A program made the position numbers and the translations under genes. A stretch of DNA of 37,192 nt from Lachnospiraceae bacterium (GTDB taxonomy: Bacteria; Bacillota; Clostridia; Lachnospirales; Lachnospiraceae): NCBI GenBank assembly GCA_022793375.1, contig JAAWCS010000064.1:1-37192 (forward strand), written 5' to 3'. This document shows, in pieces, positions 7,480 to 15,159 of the stretch (its first letter is position 1; each line of letters opens with the position of its first letter). The notes under the pieces are model-generated. The model was not told the DNA's origin. It saw nothing but the letters and a program-made list of their open reading frames with translations, and made no database searches.

Positions 7480-9786
7480 CTACTCCACACCGCGCCGGAA
7501 ATGTCCCCTGGTAAAATGGGCCAGCGGGTTTGACACCGGCCGTCCCGCCGGCAAATCCGCAAGGCAGCTGTCCAGGATCGCACGCATCTGCTCTTCCTTT
7601 TCTATTGTAAACTGCAGCCGCAGCGCCTCTAAGCCAAACGCCCTCCACTGCGCCTGCATATCCAGCAAAAACAAAGGCTCGCTGTTGTAGACCGTATTAT
7701 AGCAGAAACGGCAGTGATTGCGTACCGCGAACCGCTTGTGTTTGCGGTCTTTTAAATACAAAATTCCGCTCTCTTTGCCGCAGCCTGCAAGCGTCCGCCG
7801 CACGCACTGCGCCGATACCATTACCGGCAGATAGCCGTAGGCTGTCAGTTCCGACGGCAGTACGGACCCTCGGGTGCGTTCTTCTAATTCCCGGCTGTTT
7901 AATTCAAACGGCAGCGTCGCCCCCGTAACGCCCAGCTGTGCAAGCGTCTGCACCGCCGGATGATTCCAGGTATAGAGCGACGCGTCGGCCTGTAAGCCGG
8001 CCGCCGGCATACGCCGGCGCAGCCAGGCCGCCTGATCCCAGGTATGCACCAGATAGCCTTCGGCGCCGTTTTGTTCGTAAAAATCCAGCCGTGCTTCCAG
8101 TTTTTCCTTCATCCCGCCCCGCAGCACCGGCGGCAGCGCCACATAGAGAGCCGGCGGCGATCCCCCGGCCCACGACCGCGCAAGGCGAAAGCGCCGCAGA
8201 AGCGCTTCCTCCTCTGCCTGTGAAAGCGCCGAAATCTCCAGGTACACGCGGGCAATCCCCGGATATTCCGATAAAATCTCCATCTGCCGGCAGGAACTAA
8301 CGAGGACATGGATCTTGGGAATCGCGTTTGTTTCCCTGGCATCCGTATTGGGAACCGGCCCCTTCTGCCGCACAGCTCCCGCCAAAACCCCCGCGGAGTC
8401 GTGCGGGCGCCGGATTACGTCCACGTCCGCACACGGGGAACGAAGCGGTTTTTCCCGGTGACAGGAACGTATCACTGCCGTTTCCAGCTCCGCCGCCGCC
8501 CGACGCCTGAGTTCATTCAGCTGTCCTACCGGCAAAAAACCTTCGCCCGCGGTCTCAATCTCGAGATGCTCCCACTCAAAGGGCGTATCTCCCAGCCGCA
8601 GAAAACGCTCCCGCAGATCGCTCTCCAAAAAAGGACGGTTTTTGGCCGCCTGCACCACCGGGCCGCTTTGGGTCACGCTTATGTGCCCCCTCGTCGTCTC
8701 CATCGTTATTATAACAGGCTTATTGATAAAAAATCTTACTTTTCCTTTGATTTTTTCTTTCGATGCGGCCGTCGTAAGCTCCTTTTCCTTTTCCCGCAAA
8801 AACGCTTCGTCCACCGGCCGCATCTCCGGCTTAGAGGCAACCGCCACCATACCGTCGCGAAGCCCCCGGCTGGCATATTCCGTGTAGCCCCCGCGGTCAA
8901 ACAACTCCCGCAGGAAACGGCGGTCCGCTTCTTCTACGCGGTATTCCCCGCCTGCCATGCACAGATCCAGATATTTGCGGTATACCGCCGTCACACCGCC
9001 CGTATAGCGGGGACTCTTCATGCGGCCTTCGATCTTGAGCGAAACCGCCCCCGCCTCAAGCAGCTGCGGCAGGCAGGACAGCGTGTCCATGTCCTTGAGA
9101 TTCAGCACATAGTTCTGTCCCGGCTTCGTCAGCGTCCGCCCCTCCTCCGACACATCATACGGCAGACGGCAGGGCTGCGCGCACCGCCCGCGGTTGCCGC
9201 TGCGCCCGCCGATCAGGCTGCTGAGCAGACATTGTCCCGAGTAGCAGTAGCAAATCGAGCCGTGGACAAACACCTCCAGTTCGATCCCCGTATCGGCCAG
9301 CGCCCGCATCTGCGCAAGCGTCAGTTCCCGGGCCGTCACAATGCGGCTGACGCCCAACTCAGCCAGCGCCAGCGCGCCGTCCGCATCCATCACGGTCATC
9401 TGCGTGCTGGCATGGACCGGCAATTCCGGAAAATCCCGCCGAATCTGCAAAAGCGCCCCTAAATCCTGTACCAGCACCGCGTCCAGTCCTGCTTCGTAAA
9501 AAGGCAGCAGGTAGTCGTAAAGTTCTGTCAGTTCCTGCTGTTTAAAGAGCGTATTTACGGTCAGGTACAGCTTCTTTCCCCGCATATGGACATAATCCAG
9601 CGCTCGCACGACGCCGTCGGTCTGCGGATTGTCCGCGTAAGCCCGGGCGCCAAAGCGGGGGCCTCCCATGTACACGGCGTCCGCGCCGCTACGCACGGCC
9701 GCCTCCATCGATTCAAAGGAACCGGCCGGCGCCAGCAGTTCCGCCCAGGGGGTATGTCCTGTTTTTCTTTCTTTTGCAACGCCCAT
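7480..9786 (-). CDS. Peptidase U32 family protein with C-terminal extension (RlhA/TrhP-like)
   Basis: A 768-residue U32-family protein. Characterised relatives are not proteases but Fe-S/prephenate-dependent RNA hydroxylation factors (TrhP on tRNA U34, RlhA on 23S rRNA C2501), so an RNA-modification role is the best inference. The PROSITE U32 pattern is exact around 171-189 (E-V-F-V-H-G-S-I-C-x4-G-x-C-x-L-S), followed by GNRGRCAQPCR with two more candidate cluster cysteines. The N-terminus (ELLAPAGSFESMEAAVRSGADAVYMGG) is the usual TIM-barrel start. The second half is the extension seen in the long RlhA-like members. The ATG at 9786 has GGGAG 4 nt upstream. It sits between zapA and ftsW, an order common in Clostridia. 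Confidence 0.9.
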   Translation of the reverse strand: MGVAKERKTGHTPWAELLAPAGSFESMEAAVRSGADAVYMGGPRFGARAYADNPQTDGVVRALDYVHMRGKKLYLTVNTLFKQQELTELYDYLLPFYEAGLDAVLVQDLGALLQIRRDFPELPVHASTQMTVMDADGALALAELGVSRIVTARELTLAQMRALADTGIELEVFVHGSICYCYSGQCLLSSLIGGRSGNRGRCAQPCRLPYDVSEEGRTLTKPGQNYVLNLKDMDTLSCLPQLLEAGAVSLKIEGRMKSPRYTGGVTAVYRKYLDLCMAGGEYRVEEADRRFLRELFDRGGYTEYASRGLRDGMVAVASKPEMRPVDEAFLREKEKELTTAASKEKIKGKVRFFINKPVIITMETTRGHISVTQSGPVVQAAKNRPFLESDLRERFLRLGDTPFEWEHLEIETAGEGFLPVGQLNELRRRAAAELETAVIRSCHREKPLRSPCADVDVIRRPHDSAGVLAGAVRQKGPVPNTDARETNAIPKIHVLVSSCRQMEILSEYPGIARVYLEISALSQAEEEALLRRFRLARSWAGGSPPALYVALPPVLRGGMKEKLEARLDFYEQNGAEGYLVHTWDQAAWLRRRMPAAGLQADASLYTWNHPAVQTLAQLGVTGATLPFELNSRELEERTRGSVLPSELTAYGYLPVMVSAQCVRRTLAGCGKESGILYLKDRKHKRFAVRNHCRFCYNTVYNSEPLFLLDMQAQWRAFGLEALRLQFTIEKEEQMRAILDSCLADLPAGRPVSNPLAHFTRGHFRRGVE

Positions 9787-9816
9787 CGCTCTCTCCCTGC
9801 CTTATGATAAACAGAA

Positions 9817-9849
9817 GGGCTGTCCCACCGTTTTTTTGCCGGACAACCC
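9817..9849 (-). terminator. Hairpin upstream of the U32 gene, weak terminator or attenuator
   Basis: On the minus strand a 9-bp stem GGGTTGTCC / GGACAGCCC (one G-T pair) encloses an A-rich loop, followed by the weak tail TTCTGTTT. It lies 30 nt before the U32 ATG in the 131-bp gap after zapA. It could separate ruvAB-zapA from the downstream genes or only reduce read-through. Confidence 0.45.
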
Positions 9850-9917
9850 CACTTTTGATCCTTGGTACTTGTGATTCCAGATTCTTTTCATCCTTGGTTT
9901 TTTGTTCCTCAATGCCT

Positions 9918-10451
9918 TTATCTTCGGTTCAGATTCTTCTTTTGCTCCAGCTGAGAAATCCGCCCCTGTGCTTTTTCCAATTCTTCTTTGGCGATTTCCT
10001 GCTCCAGCTGCGCCTCCTCCAGCTCCTGCTTTTTCTGCCCCAGCTCCTTCTGCGCGGCCGCCAGTTCTTTTTTGAGCGCCTTTTGGTCCTCTCTGGCCCG
10101 TTCCAGCTCCCTCTCCGCCTTCTCCAGCCGCTCGGTCACCGTATCCAGTTTCATCTGCGCGGCCACCAGGTCATGCTTTACATTGTAGGTTTCCTTTTCG
10201 TAGGCAGAAAACTTTTTCTCGGCCGCCGCTGCCTGACGCCTGGTTTTGAATACGTCGTCGGCCAGATTCAGCTGCAGCAGCACATTTTGGTAATCGGCGC
10301 CCAGCCGCAGAAAGCCCTGCTGGTTCCTCAGTTCGCTGGCCTTGGTATTGACATAGGCCGCTACCTTCTGCAGATACTCTTCTTCCTCAAAACCGCCCAG
10401 GGTATAGACTTTACCGCCGATATAAACTTCCGTATAGTTTTTATTCTCCAT
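9918..10451 (-). CDS. zapA: Cell division protein ZapA with long coiled coil
   Basis: ZapA binds FtsZ and bundles protofilaments at the division site. The N-terminal 80 residues (TEVYIGGKVYTLGGFEEEEYLQKVAAYVN, then a LN-ADD segment) match the ZapA head, including the leading beta hairpin. The rest, about 95 residues, is an almost uninterrupted Glu/Lys/Ala/Leu/Gln heptad region, longer than the coiled coil of short ZapA proteins. The ATG at 10451 is preferred, giving 177 residues; an in-frame GTG four codons earlier would lie on the only GAGG-like site. It follows ruvB by 48 nt and is probably co-transcribed with ruvAB. Confidence 0.9.
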   Translation of the reverse strand: MENKNYTEVYIGGKVYTLGGFEEEEYLQKVAAYVNTKASELRNQQGFLRLGADYQNVLLQLNLADDVFKTRRQAAAAEKKFSAYEKETYNVKHDLVAAQMKLDTVTERLEKAERELERAREDQKALKKELAAAQKELGQKKQELEEAQLEQEIAKEELEKAQGRISQLEQKKNLNRR

Positions 10452-10499
10452 CTGCCTGGCCACCTCTCTGTAGATCAGTATAGCGTATCTGGAAAGAAA

Positions 10500-11501
10500 T
10501 TACAAGCCCGGGACCGCCAAACCCAAATGGCGGTATGCCGTTTCCGTGACCGTGCGTCCCCGGGGCGTGCGGTTGATAAACCCGCTCTGGATCAGGTAAG
10601 GCTCATATACATCCTCCAGCGTTCCCGCATCTTCTCCCAGCGCCGCCGCCAACGTCTCCAGCCCGACCGGGCCGCCGCCGAATTTATCAATCATCGTATG
10701 CAGGATATTCCGGTCCGCCTGGTCAAGCCCTAAGCGGTCCACCTCCAGAAGATCCAGGGCTTTTTGCGCCACCTTTGCCGTAATCACTCCGTCGTGGCGC
10801 ACCTGGGCATAATCGCGCACCCGCTTTAAAAAACGGTTCGCCAGACGCGGCGTCCCCCGGGAGCGGGAAGCGATTTCCGCCGCCCCGGCCGTATCAATTC
10901 GTACATCCAGCACACCGGCCGAACGCTGTACGATCGTCTCCAGTTCGCTCTGCGTATAATATTCCAGCCGGTGCACGACGCCGAACCGGTCGCGCAGGGG
11001 TGCTGTCAAAAGTCCGGCACGCGTTGTCGCCCCTACCAGCGTAAACCCCGGCAGATCCAAGCGGATCGAGCGCGCCGTCGGCCCCTTGCCGATCATAATA
11101 TCAATGGCAAAATCCTCCATCGCCGGATACAGCACTTCCTCCACCTGACGGTTCAGGCGATGAATCTCGTCCACAAACAGGACGTCGCCTTCTTTTAGAT
11201 TGTTGAGGATCGCGGCCATCTCGCCCGGCTTCTCAATCGCCGGCCCGGAGGTAATCTTCATATTTACGCCCATCTCGGTCGCAATAATCCCGGAAAGCGT
11301 CGTCTTGCCGAGGCCGGGAGGGCCGTACAAAAGCACATGGTCCAGCGGCTCGTTTCGGTCCTTGGCAGCCCGGATATAGATATCAAGCATCCCTTTGAGC
11401 TTCTCCTGGCCAATATATTCTTTCAGGGTATGGGGACGCAGTCCCCCCTCGATCGGTAAATCCTCTTCCGTAAAATCGGTCGTAATCATCCGTTTTTCCA
11501 C
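10500..11501 (-). CDS. ruvB: Holliday junction branch migration ATPase RuvB
   Basis: The hexameric AAA+ motor that drives Holliday-junction branch migration with RuvA. At 333 residues it is full length, with Walker A GPPGLGKT (60-67), Walker B FVDEIH (109-114), sensor motif GATTRAGLL, the arginine-finger region and a C-terminal winged helix ([17 protein letters not shown]). It starts with GTG at 11501, which has GGGAG at 8 nt; the next ATG is at 11489. The gene lies 16 nt after ruvA, as in most Firmicutes. Confidence 0.98.
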   Translation of the reverse strand: MEKRMITTDFTEEDLPIEGGLRPHTLKEYIGQEKLKGMLDIYIRAAKDRNEPLDHVLLYGPPGLGKTTLSGIIATEMGVNMKITSGPAIEKPGEMAAILNNLKEGDVLFVDEIHRLNRQVEEVLYPAMEDFAIDIMIGKGPTARSIRLDLPGFTLVGATTRAGLLTAPLRDRFGVVHRLEYYTQSELETIVQRSAGVLDVRIDTAGAAEIASRSRGTPRLANRFLKRVRDYAQVRHDGVITAKVAQKALDLLEVDRLGLDQADRNILHTMIDKFGGGPVGLETLAAALGEDAGTLEDVYEPYLIQSGFINRTPRGRTVTETAYRHLGLAVPGL

Positions 11502-11517
11502 GCTGCACTCTCCCGTG

Positions 11518-12108
11518 TTATATCTGTTTCAAGGCCGATTTAATCAACTCCTCGGCCGTCTCTCCCTGTGCCAGCTTCACCGCCCGCATTGCTTCGGCCG
11601 CCGAATAACCGAGGGCCGCCAGCGCCTGCACCGCCTCCTCCCGCGGCGCATCGGAGACGGTCCCCGCCGCCTGGTTGTGATCCAGCTTCAGCCGCATCGC
11701 CTCCTCCAGGCTCAGCTTGTCCTTCAATTCTAAAATGCATTTCTGCGCGGTTTTCTTGCCGATGCCCGGTGCTTTGGCAATCGCGGCCGCGTCCTCGGAA
11801 AGCACCGCAAACCGCAAATCGTCCGGCGAGAGCACGGATAAGATCCCCAGCGCCCCCTTGGGCCCGATGCCGCTTACGCCGATCAGCATCCGAAACATCC
11901 GTACATCCTCCCGGCACGAAAAACCGTAAAGACTCATCGAGTCCTCTTTGACCTGAAAATGGGTGTAAATCTGTACCTTGCGGCCGACGGCCGGCAGTTC
12001 CCCAAACAGGGACGCCGGTACCAGAATATTGTAGCCGATGCCGCCGGTCTCGACCACAATCGTATCCTCTAGGACCTCGGTCAATTCACCTTTTATATAG
12101 GAAATCAT
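11518..12108 (-). CDS. ruvA: Holliday junction DNA helicase subunit RuvA
   Basis: RuvA is the tetrameric junction-binding partner of RuvB. The 196-residue protein has the N-terminal OB fold ([12 protein letters not shown], then GYNILVP), two HhH motifs ([15 protein letters not shown] and [19 protein letters not shown]) and a C-terminal domain III ([20 protein letters not shown]) that contacts RuvB. The ATG at 12108 has AAAGGAG at 10 nt. Its leader is unusual: the third copy of the family 1 repeat fills the space between the predicted -10 box and the ribosome site. Confidence 0.98.
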   Translation of the reverse strand: MISYIKGELTEVLEDTIVVETGGIGYNILVPASLFGELPAVGRKVQIYTHFQVKEDSMSLYGFSCREDVRMFRMLIGVSGIGPKGALGILSVLSPDDLRFAVLSEDAAAIAKAPGIGKKTAQKCILELKDKLSLEEAMRLKLDHNQAAGTVSDAPREEAVQALAALGYSAAEAMRAVKLAQGETAEELIKSALKQI

Positions 12109-12138
12109 TCTGTATGTACTCCTTTGGACGACATTGTG

Positions 12139-12226
12139 CCATCTCGACTATCGTCTCAATGGCGGCACTCGTCAAATGCCGGTTCGTGCAAGCACGACCG
12201 TCACTTTCCTCGTTATTGTACCATAT
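12139..12226 (-). repeat. Dispersed leader-type repeat, third copy, in the ruvA 5' region
   Basis: About 85 bp nearly identical to 56-140, in the same orientation relative to the minus strand; I see one substitution inside the unit (at 12158) and changes at both edges. It lies directly upstream of ruvA. Read on the minus strand its first bases supply the -10 box TACAAT. The mini-ORF GTG (12204) to TGA (12172) encodes MTVVLARTGI, as in copy B. The three hairpins are preserved. The following 30 nt to the ruvA ATG carry the AAAGGAG site. The repeat also lies in the divergent gap upstream of yprB. Confidence 0.88.
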
Positions 12227-12243
12227 TTTGAGATGGCTGGCAA
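12215..12243 (-). promoter_or_regulatory. Predicted promoter of ruvA inside the repeat edge
   Basis: On the minus strand, -35 TTGCCA (12238-12243), a 17-nt spacer and -10 TACAAT (12215-12220) with an upstream TG (TGGTACAAT). The -10 lies in the conserved edge of the repeat and the -35 outside it. Transcription would begin near 12208, leaving about a 100-nt leader made of the repeat. Confidence 0.65.
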
Positions 12244-12272
12244 TTGAAAATCGCACAGATGTTCAGGGATGC

Positions 12273-12301
12273 TTGCCACCGGGCAAAAGATGTGGTATAG
12301 T
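12273..12301 (+). promoter_or_regulatory. Promoter of yprB
   Basis: -35 TTGCCA (12273-12278), a 17-nt spacer and -10 TATAGT (12296-12301), 30 nt before the yprB ATG. It diverges from the ruvA promoter. Confidence 0.7.
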
Positions 12302-12331
12302 CTCGATAAGAATGTGAGGAGGGAATACCGC

Positions 12332-13465
12332 ATGCAGACCATTACCGATGAGTATACAGGCACTTTGCCGTATTCGTATGAAAAGCTGGGGAATCCGGCC
12401 GGGCTTTTATTTTTTGATATCGAGACGACCGGGCTGTCGGCCCGCTCCTCCCAGCTATATTTGATCGGCTGTCTTTTTACGGACGGCGCCGTGTTCCGCA
12501 TGCATCAATGGTTCGCGGAAAGCGCATCCGACGAGCCGGCCGTGCTGGCGGCGTTTCGCGAATACCTCTCGGCCCTGCCGCCCGGCGTCCTGCTGCTGCA
12601 CTTTAACGGCAACGGCTTTGATCTGCCGTATCTGCGCCAGAAATACGAACGCTTACGGCAGCCTTTTTTGCTCGACTCCTTTGAACATATGGACCTCTAC
12701 CGGGCGATCCGCCCCTATAAGGCGGTCCTGGGCCTTCCCAGCCTGCGCCAGAAAGCCATCGAAGATTATCTTAAAATCGGCCGCGAAGATCCCTTTGACG
12801 GCGGCCAGCTGATTGCCGTCTATGAAGATTATCTCACGACCCGTTCTCCCCTGGGGCTGAAAGCCCTGCTTTTACATAACGACGAGGATGTCCGCAATAT
12901 GCCAAAGCTTTTGGCGGCTCTGAATCTGGACGATTACATGAAAGCCGATTACACGCTTGCCGAACAGACGCTTCACGCGGCGGCCTCTTTTGACGGCTCG
13001 CCCCGCACCGAACTGCTGGTTACGCTGCAAAGCCCGGTGCAGCTGCCGCGGCCGATTTCCCTGCGCTTAGACTGCGGCATCTATTTAACCGCGGCCAGGC
13101 AGCGCATCCGTCTGGCAATACCGCTGTGCGAGCGGACGCTCAAGCATTTCTTTGCCAATACAAAAGATTACGTTTATCTGCCGGGTGAGGACCGGGCCGT
13201 CCATAAAAGCGTCGGCGTTTTTGTCGATCCAGAGCACCGATGCAAGGCCACAAAGGAAAATTGCTATGTAAAGAAACTCAGTACCTTTTTTCCCTGCCCG
13301 GGAGGGATGGAACTTTCGGAGAATGCCTGCACGGTCTTTCGCCAGGAACGCAAAGAAAAGGGCTTTTATCTGGAGTGGGAATCGGATCACGAGAAAGCGG
13401 CCCGGCTCTTTGACAGCGCTTTCTGGAGCGCCTATGTACATGCTGTGTGGAAAAGCCGGCGGTAG
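12332..13465 (+). CDS. yprB: YprB-type RNase H-like DEDD exonuclease-domain protein
   Basis: A 377-residue protein with an N-terminal DEDD-type 3'-5' exonuclease fold. Motif I is FDIETTG (Asp29/Glu31), motif II lies in LLLHFNGNGFDLPYL, and motif III is the HNDEDVRNM block. It resembles Bacillus YprB, whose substrate is not firmly known; in several Firmicutes it neighbours the helicase YprA, which is absent from this window. The remaining 180 or so residues have no domain I recognise. The ATG at 12332 is chosen because GAGGAGGG lies about 9 nt upstream; an in-frame ATG at 12269 precedes the promoter. It is a single-gene unit converging on the AAA gene, with 18 bp between stops. Confidence 0.85.
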   Translation: MQTITDEYTGTLPYSYEKLGNPAGLLFFDIETTGLSARSSQLYLIGCLFTDGAVFRMHQWFAESASDEPAVLAAFREYLSALPPGVLLLHFNGNGFDLPYLRQKYERLRQPFLLDSFEHMDLYRAIRPYKAVLGLPSLRQKAIEDYLKIGREDPFDGGQLIAVYEDYLTTRSPLGLKALLLHNDEDVRNMPKLLAALNLDDYMKADYTLAEQTLHAAASFDGSPRTELLVTLQSPVQLPRPISLRLDCGIYLTAARQRIRLAIPLCERTLKHFFANTKDYVYLPGEDRAVHKSVGVFVDPEHRCKATKENCYVKKLSTFFPCPGGMELSENACTVFRQERKEKGFYLEWESDHEKAARLFDSAFWSAYVHAVWKSRR

Positions 13466-13478
13466 CGCCGGCCGGAGA

Positions 13479-13501
13479 GGGGGCTAAATAAGCTCCCTTT
13501 T
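13479..13501 (+). terminator. Possible terminator of yprB
   Basis: GGGGGCT / AGCTCCC (one mismatch) around a 5-nt loop followed by TTTT, 14 nt after the yprB stop. It overlaps the 3' end of the convergent gene. A GCCGGC...GCCGGC pair just before it may extend the structure. Confidence 0.4.
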
Positions 13502-15067
13502 CTCAATTTTACAGGTATGTTTTTTCGAGTGTTTGTCATAATTGATCCCGACCAGCAGCACATTCCCTTTGTATTCTTTCAAAGCGTCTACATACTTTCG
13601 TTCTTTGATCTGTCTGACTGCCCCTTGGGCCGTCTGGTTCCATTTTAATTCAACCACCATTGCCGGCTTTGCCGATTCTTTGCACGGCAAAAAGATCAAA
13701 TCCGCAAACCCTTTTCCAGTTGGAAATTCCCGAAGTATCGTATACTCTTTTCGTGCGCTGTAATAGGCCAGCGATAAAATACAACTCAGAGAGTTTTCAT
13801 TATTATAGGACAGGATCGACGTATTTTCGAGATGGACCCTGTCGATTTCTTTTGCCACAATTTCTTCTTCCTGATCCCAGGTCGCTTGCAGTAATTCTTC
13901 TGACCGTTCAATCAACTCCACCACCCGATTCCATCCGCTTCTTTTTATGGCGCGTAAAAATTCTGCCCGCACCTCTTCGTTCGGGATAAAGGCCTCCTGC
14001 CTCTCTTCATCATAAGCTAAGTACCCCAAATGAACCAGTAGTGTCAGCACATCGTCCTTTCCGTTAAAATTCGTCATGTCGTTCTGGAATGCACCTGTGT
14101 CAATCCGGCAGTTTCCGTCTCCGAGCATGGTAACAATGGCATCCTTCAAACCATCGTAGTTCATATCTATATAGACTTTCAAAGCTTCATATGTCTCGGT
14201 ACTGGCCCAATAGCTTTTGAAACGTTTGCTGTACATCGCATCCGCAATTGACTTGGGATTATAAATATGCCTGTTTTCCTTAAAACGATAGCCGTCGTAC
14301 CAACGCCTGGCCTCCTCAAAATCCTGACCATAGCGCGCGCATAATTCTTCTACTTCTTCTTTTGTAAAACCCACATAGTCCGCTAAAATATCCGCATCTG
14401 TCATCGAAAATTCATCAAAAATATTTAAAGCGGAATGTGTTCCATATTTTTTAATCGGCAAAATCCCTGTCATATAGGCCAGTTTCACATACGTTCGGTC
14501 CTTTAACAAGTCTCGCAAAAAATCCAGATACTTTTCCTGCGAACGATGATCTTCTTTTGCTTCGCGAAATATACAGTCCCACTCGTCTATTATAATTACA
14601 AAACCCTTTTTGTCGGTTTTTGTTTTTGCATAAATGGTTGCCAGCGCCAGCGGAAGGTTTAAAATGGGTTCTGTTAGAATATGGCCGAATGTTTCCTGCA
14701 ATTCTTTTAGCACCTGCGACTCCGTATAGCTGACAAGATATTCCGGCGTGCCGGCGCCGCGCAAAAACTGCTGCATATTCAAAAAAAGAACGTCATACTG
14801 ATTCAAATGCCGCTGAAAAGACTCATTTCCTGCGATGGCAAGCGGCCAAAAGAGCGCTTCCGAATTACAACCCTTTCCGTAATACGCACAGAGCATGTTC
14901 GCCGCCATCGACTTGCCAAAGCGTCGGGGACGGCTTACACACAGAAAACGCTTTTCCTGACCGAGCCGGCTATTCGTAAACGCAAGCAGGCCTGTCTTAT
15001 CCACATAGATTTCACTGTTTGCCGAAATGGCAAATGCATCTTGTCCCGGATTTACATATATCCCCAT
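13484..15067 (-). CDS. AAA-ATPase-like / PD-(D/E)XK nuclease-like protein (DUF1703 type)
   Basis: A 527-residue member of the family that couples an AAA-ATPase-like domain to a C-terminal PD-(D/E)XK nuclease superfamily domain, common and often multicopy in gut anaerobes; the cellular role is unknown. The N-terminus (VDKTGLL) and the variant P-loop SRPRRFGKS (45-53) are typical, with Walker B FVIIIDEWD (156-164). The nuclease core is visible as GFADLIFLP...VVELKWN near the C-terminus (Asp, then Glu-x-Lys). The ATG at 15067 has GGAGG at 8 nt; longer in-frame starts run through the upstream terminator. The gene reads as more AT-rich than its neighbours, suggesting horizontal acquisition. Confidence 0.88.
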   Translation of the reverse strand: MGIYVNPGQDAFAISANSEIYVDKTGLLAFTNSRLGQEKRFLCVSRPRRFGKSMAANMLCAYYGKGCNSEALFWPLAIAGNESFQRHLNQYDVLFLNMQQFLRGAGTPEYLVSYTESQVLKELQETFGHILTEPILNLPLALATIYAKTKTDKKGFVIIIDEWDCIFREAKEDHRSQEKYLDFLRDLLKDRTYVKLAYMTGILPIKKYGTHSALNIFDEFSMTDADILADYVGFTKEEVEELCARYGQDFEEARRWYDGYRFKENRHIYNPKSIADAMYSKRFKSYWASTETYEALKVYIDMNYDGLKDAIVTMLGDGNCRIDTGAFQNDMTNFNGKDDVLTLLVHLGYLAYDEERQEAFIPNEEVRAEFLRAIKRSGWNRVVELIERSEELLQATWDQEEEIVAKEIDRVHLENTSILSYNNENSLSCILSLAYYSARKEYTILREFPTGKGFADLIFLPCKESAKPAMVVELKWNQTAQGAVRQIKERKYVDALKEYKGNVLLVGINYDKHSKKHTCKIEKRELI

Positions 15068-15084
15068 ATCCTGCGCCTCCTCAC

Positions 15085-15141
15085 AAAAAATCCGCCCTCC
15101 GGCCTGCGTTCCTGTCACCAGTTTAGCATAGCCGGAGGGCG
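15085..15141 (-). terminator. Strong rho-independent terminator after the S1-protein gene
   Basis: An 11-bp perfect inverted repeat CGCCCTCCGGC / GCCGGAGGGCG (15131-15141 and 15093-15103) with a 27-nt loop, followed on the minus strand by GATTTTTT (15085-15090). It ends the flavoprotein-cmk-ispH-S1 operon and sits immediately before the AAA gene's ribosome site. Confidence 0.85.
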
Positions 15142-15159
15142 TATTCAAGCATTCATTTC

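Noticed and set aside
7472..7648. Upstream in-frame extension of ftsW
   Set aside because: It overlaps the U32 coding region by 169 nt and adds a non-hydrophobic N-terminus; the TTG at 7471 has the ribosome site.
8308..9462. 384-codon open frame antisense to the U32 gene
   Set aside because: It lies wholly inside a well-supported gene on the other strand, with no domain, promoter or ribosome site.
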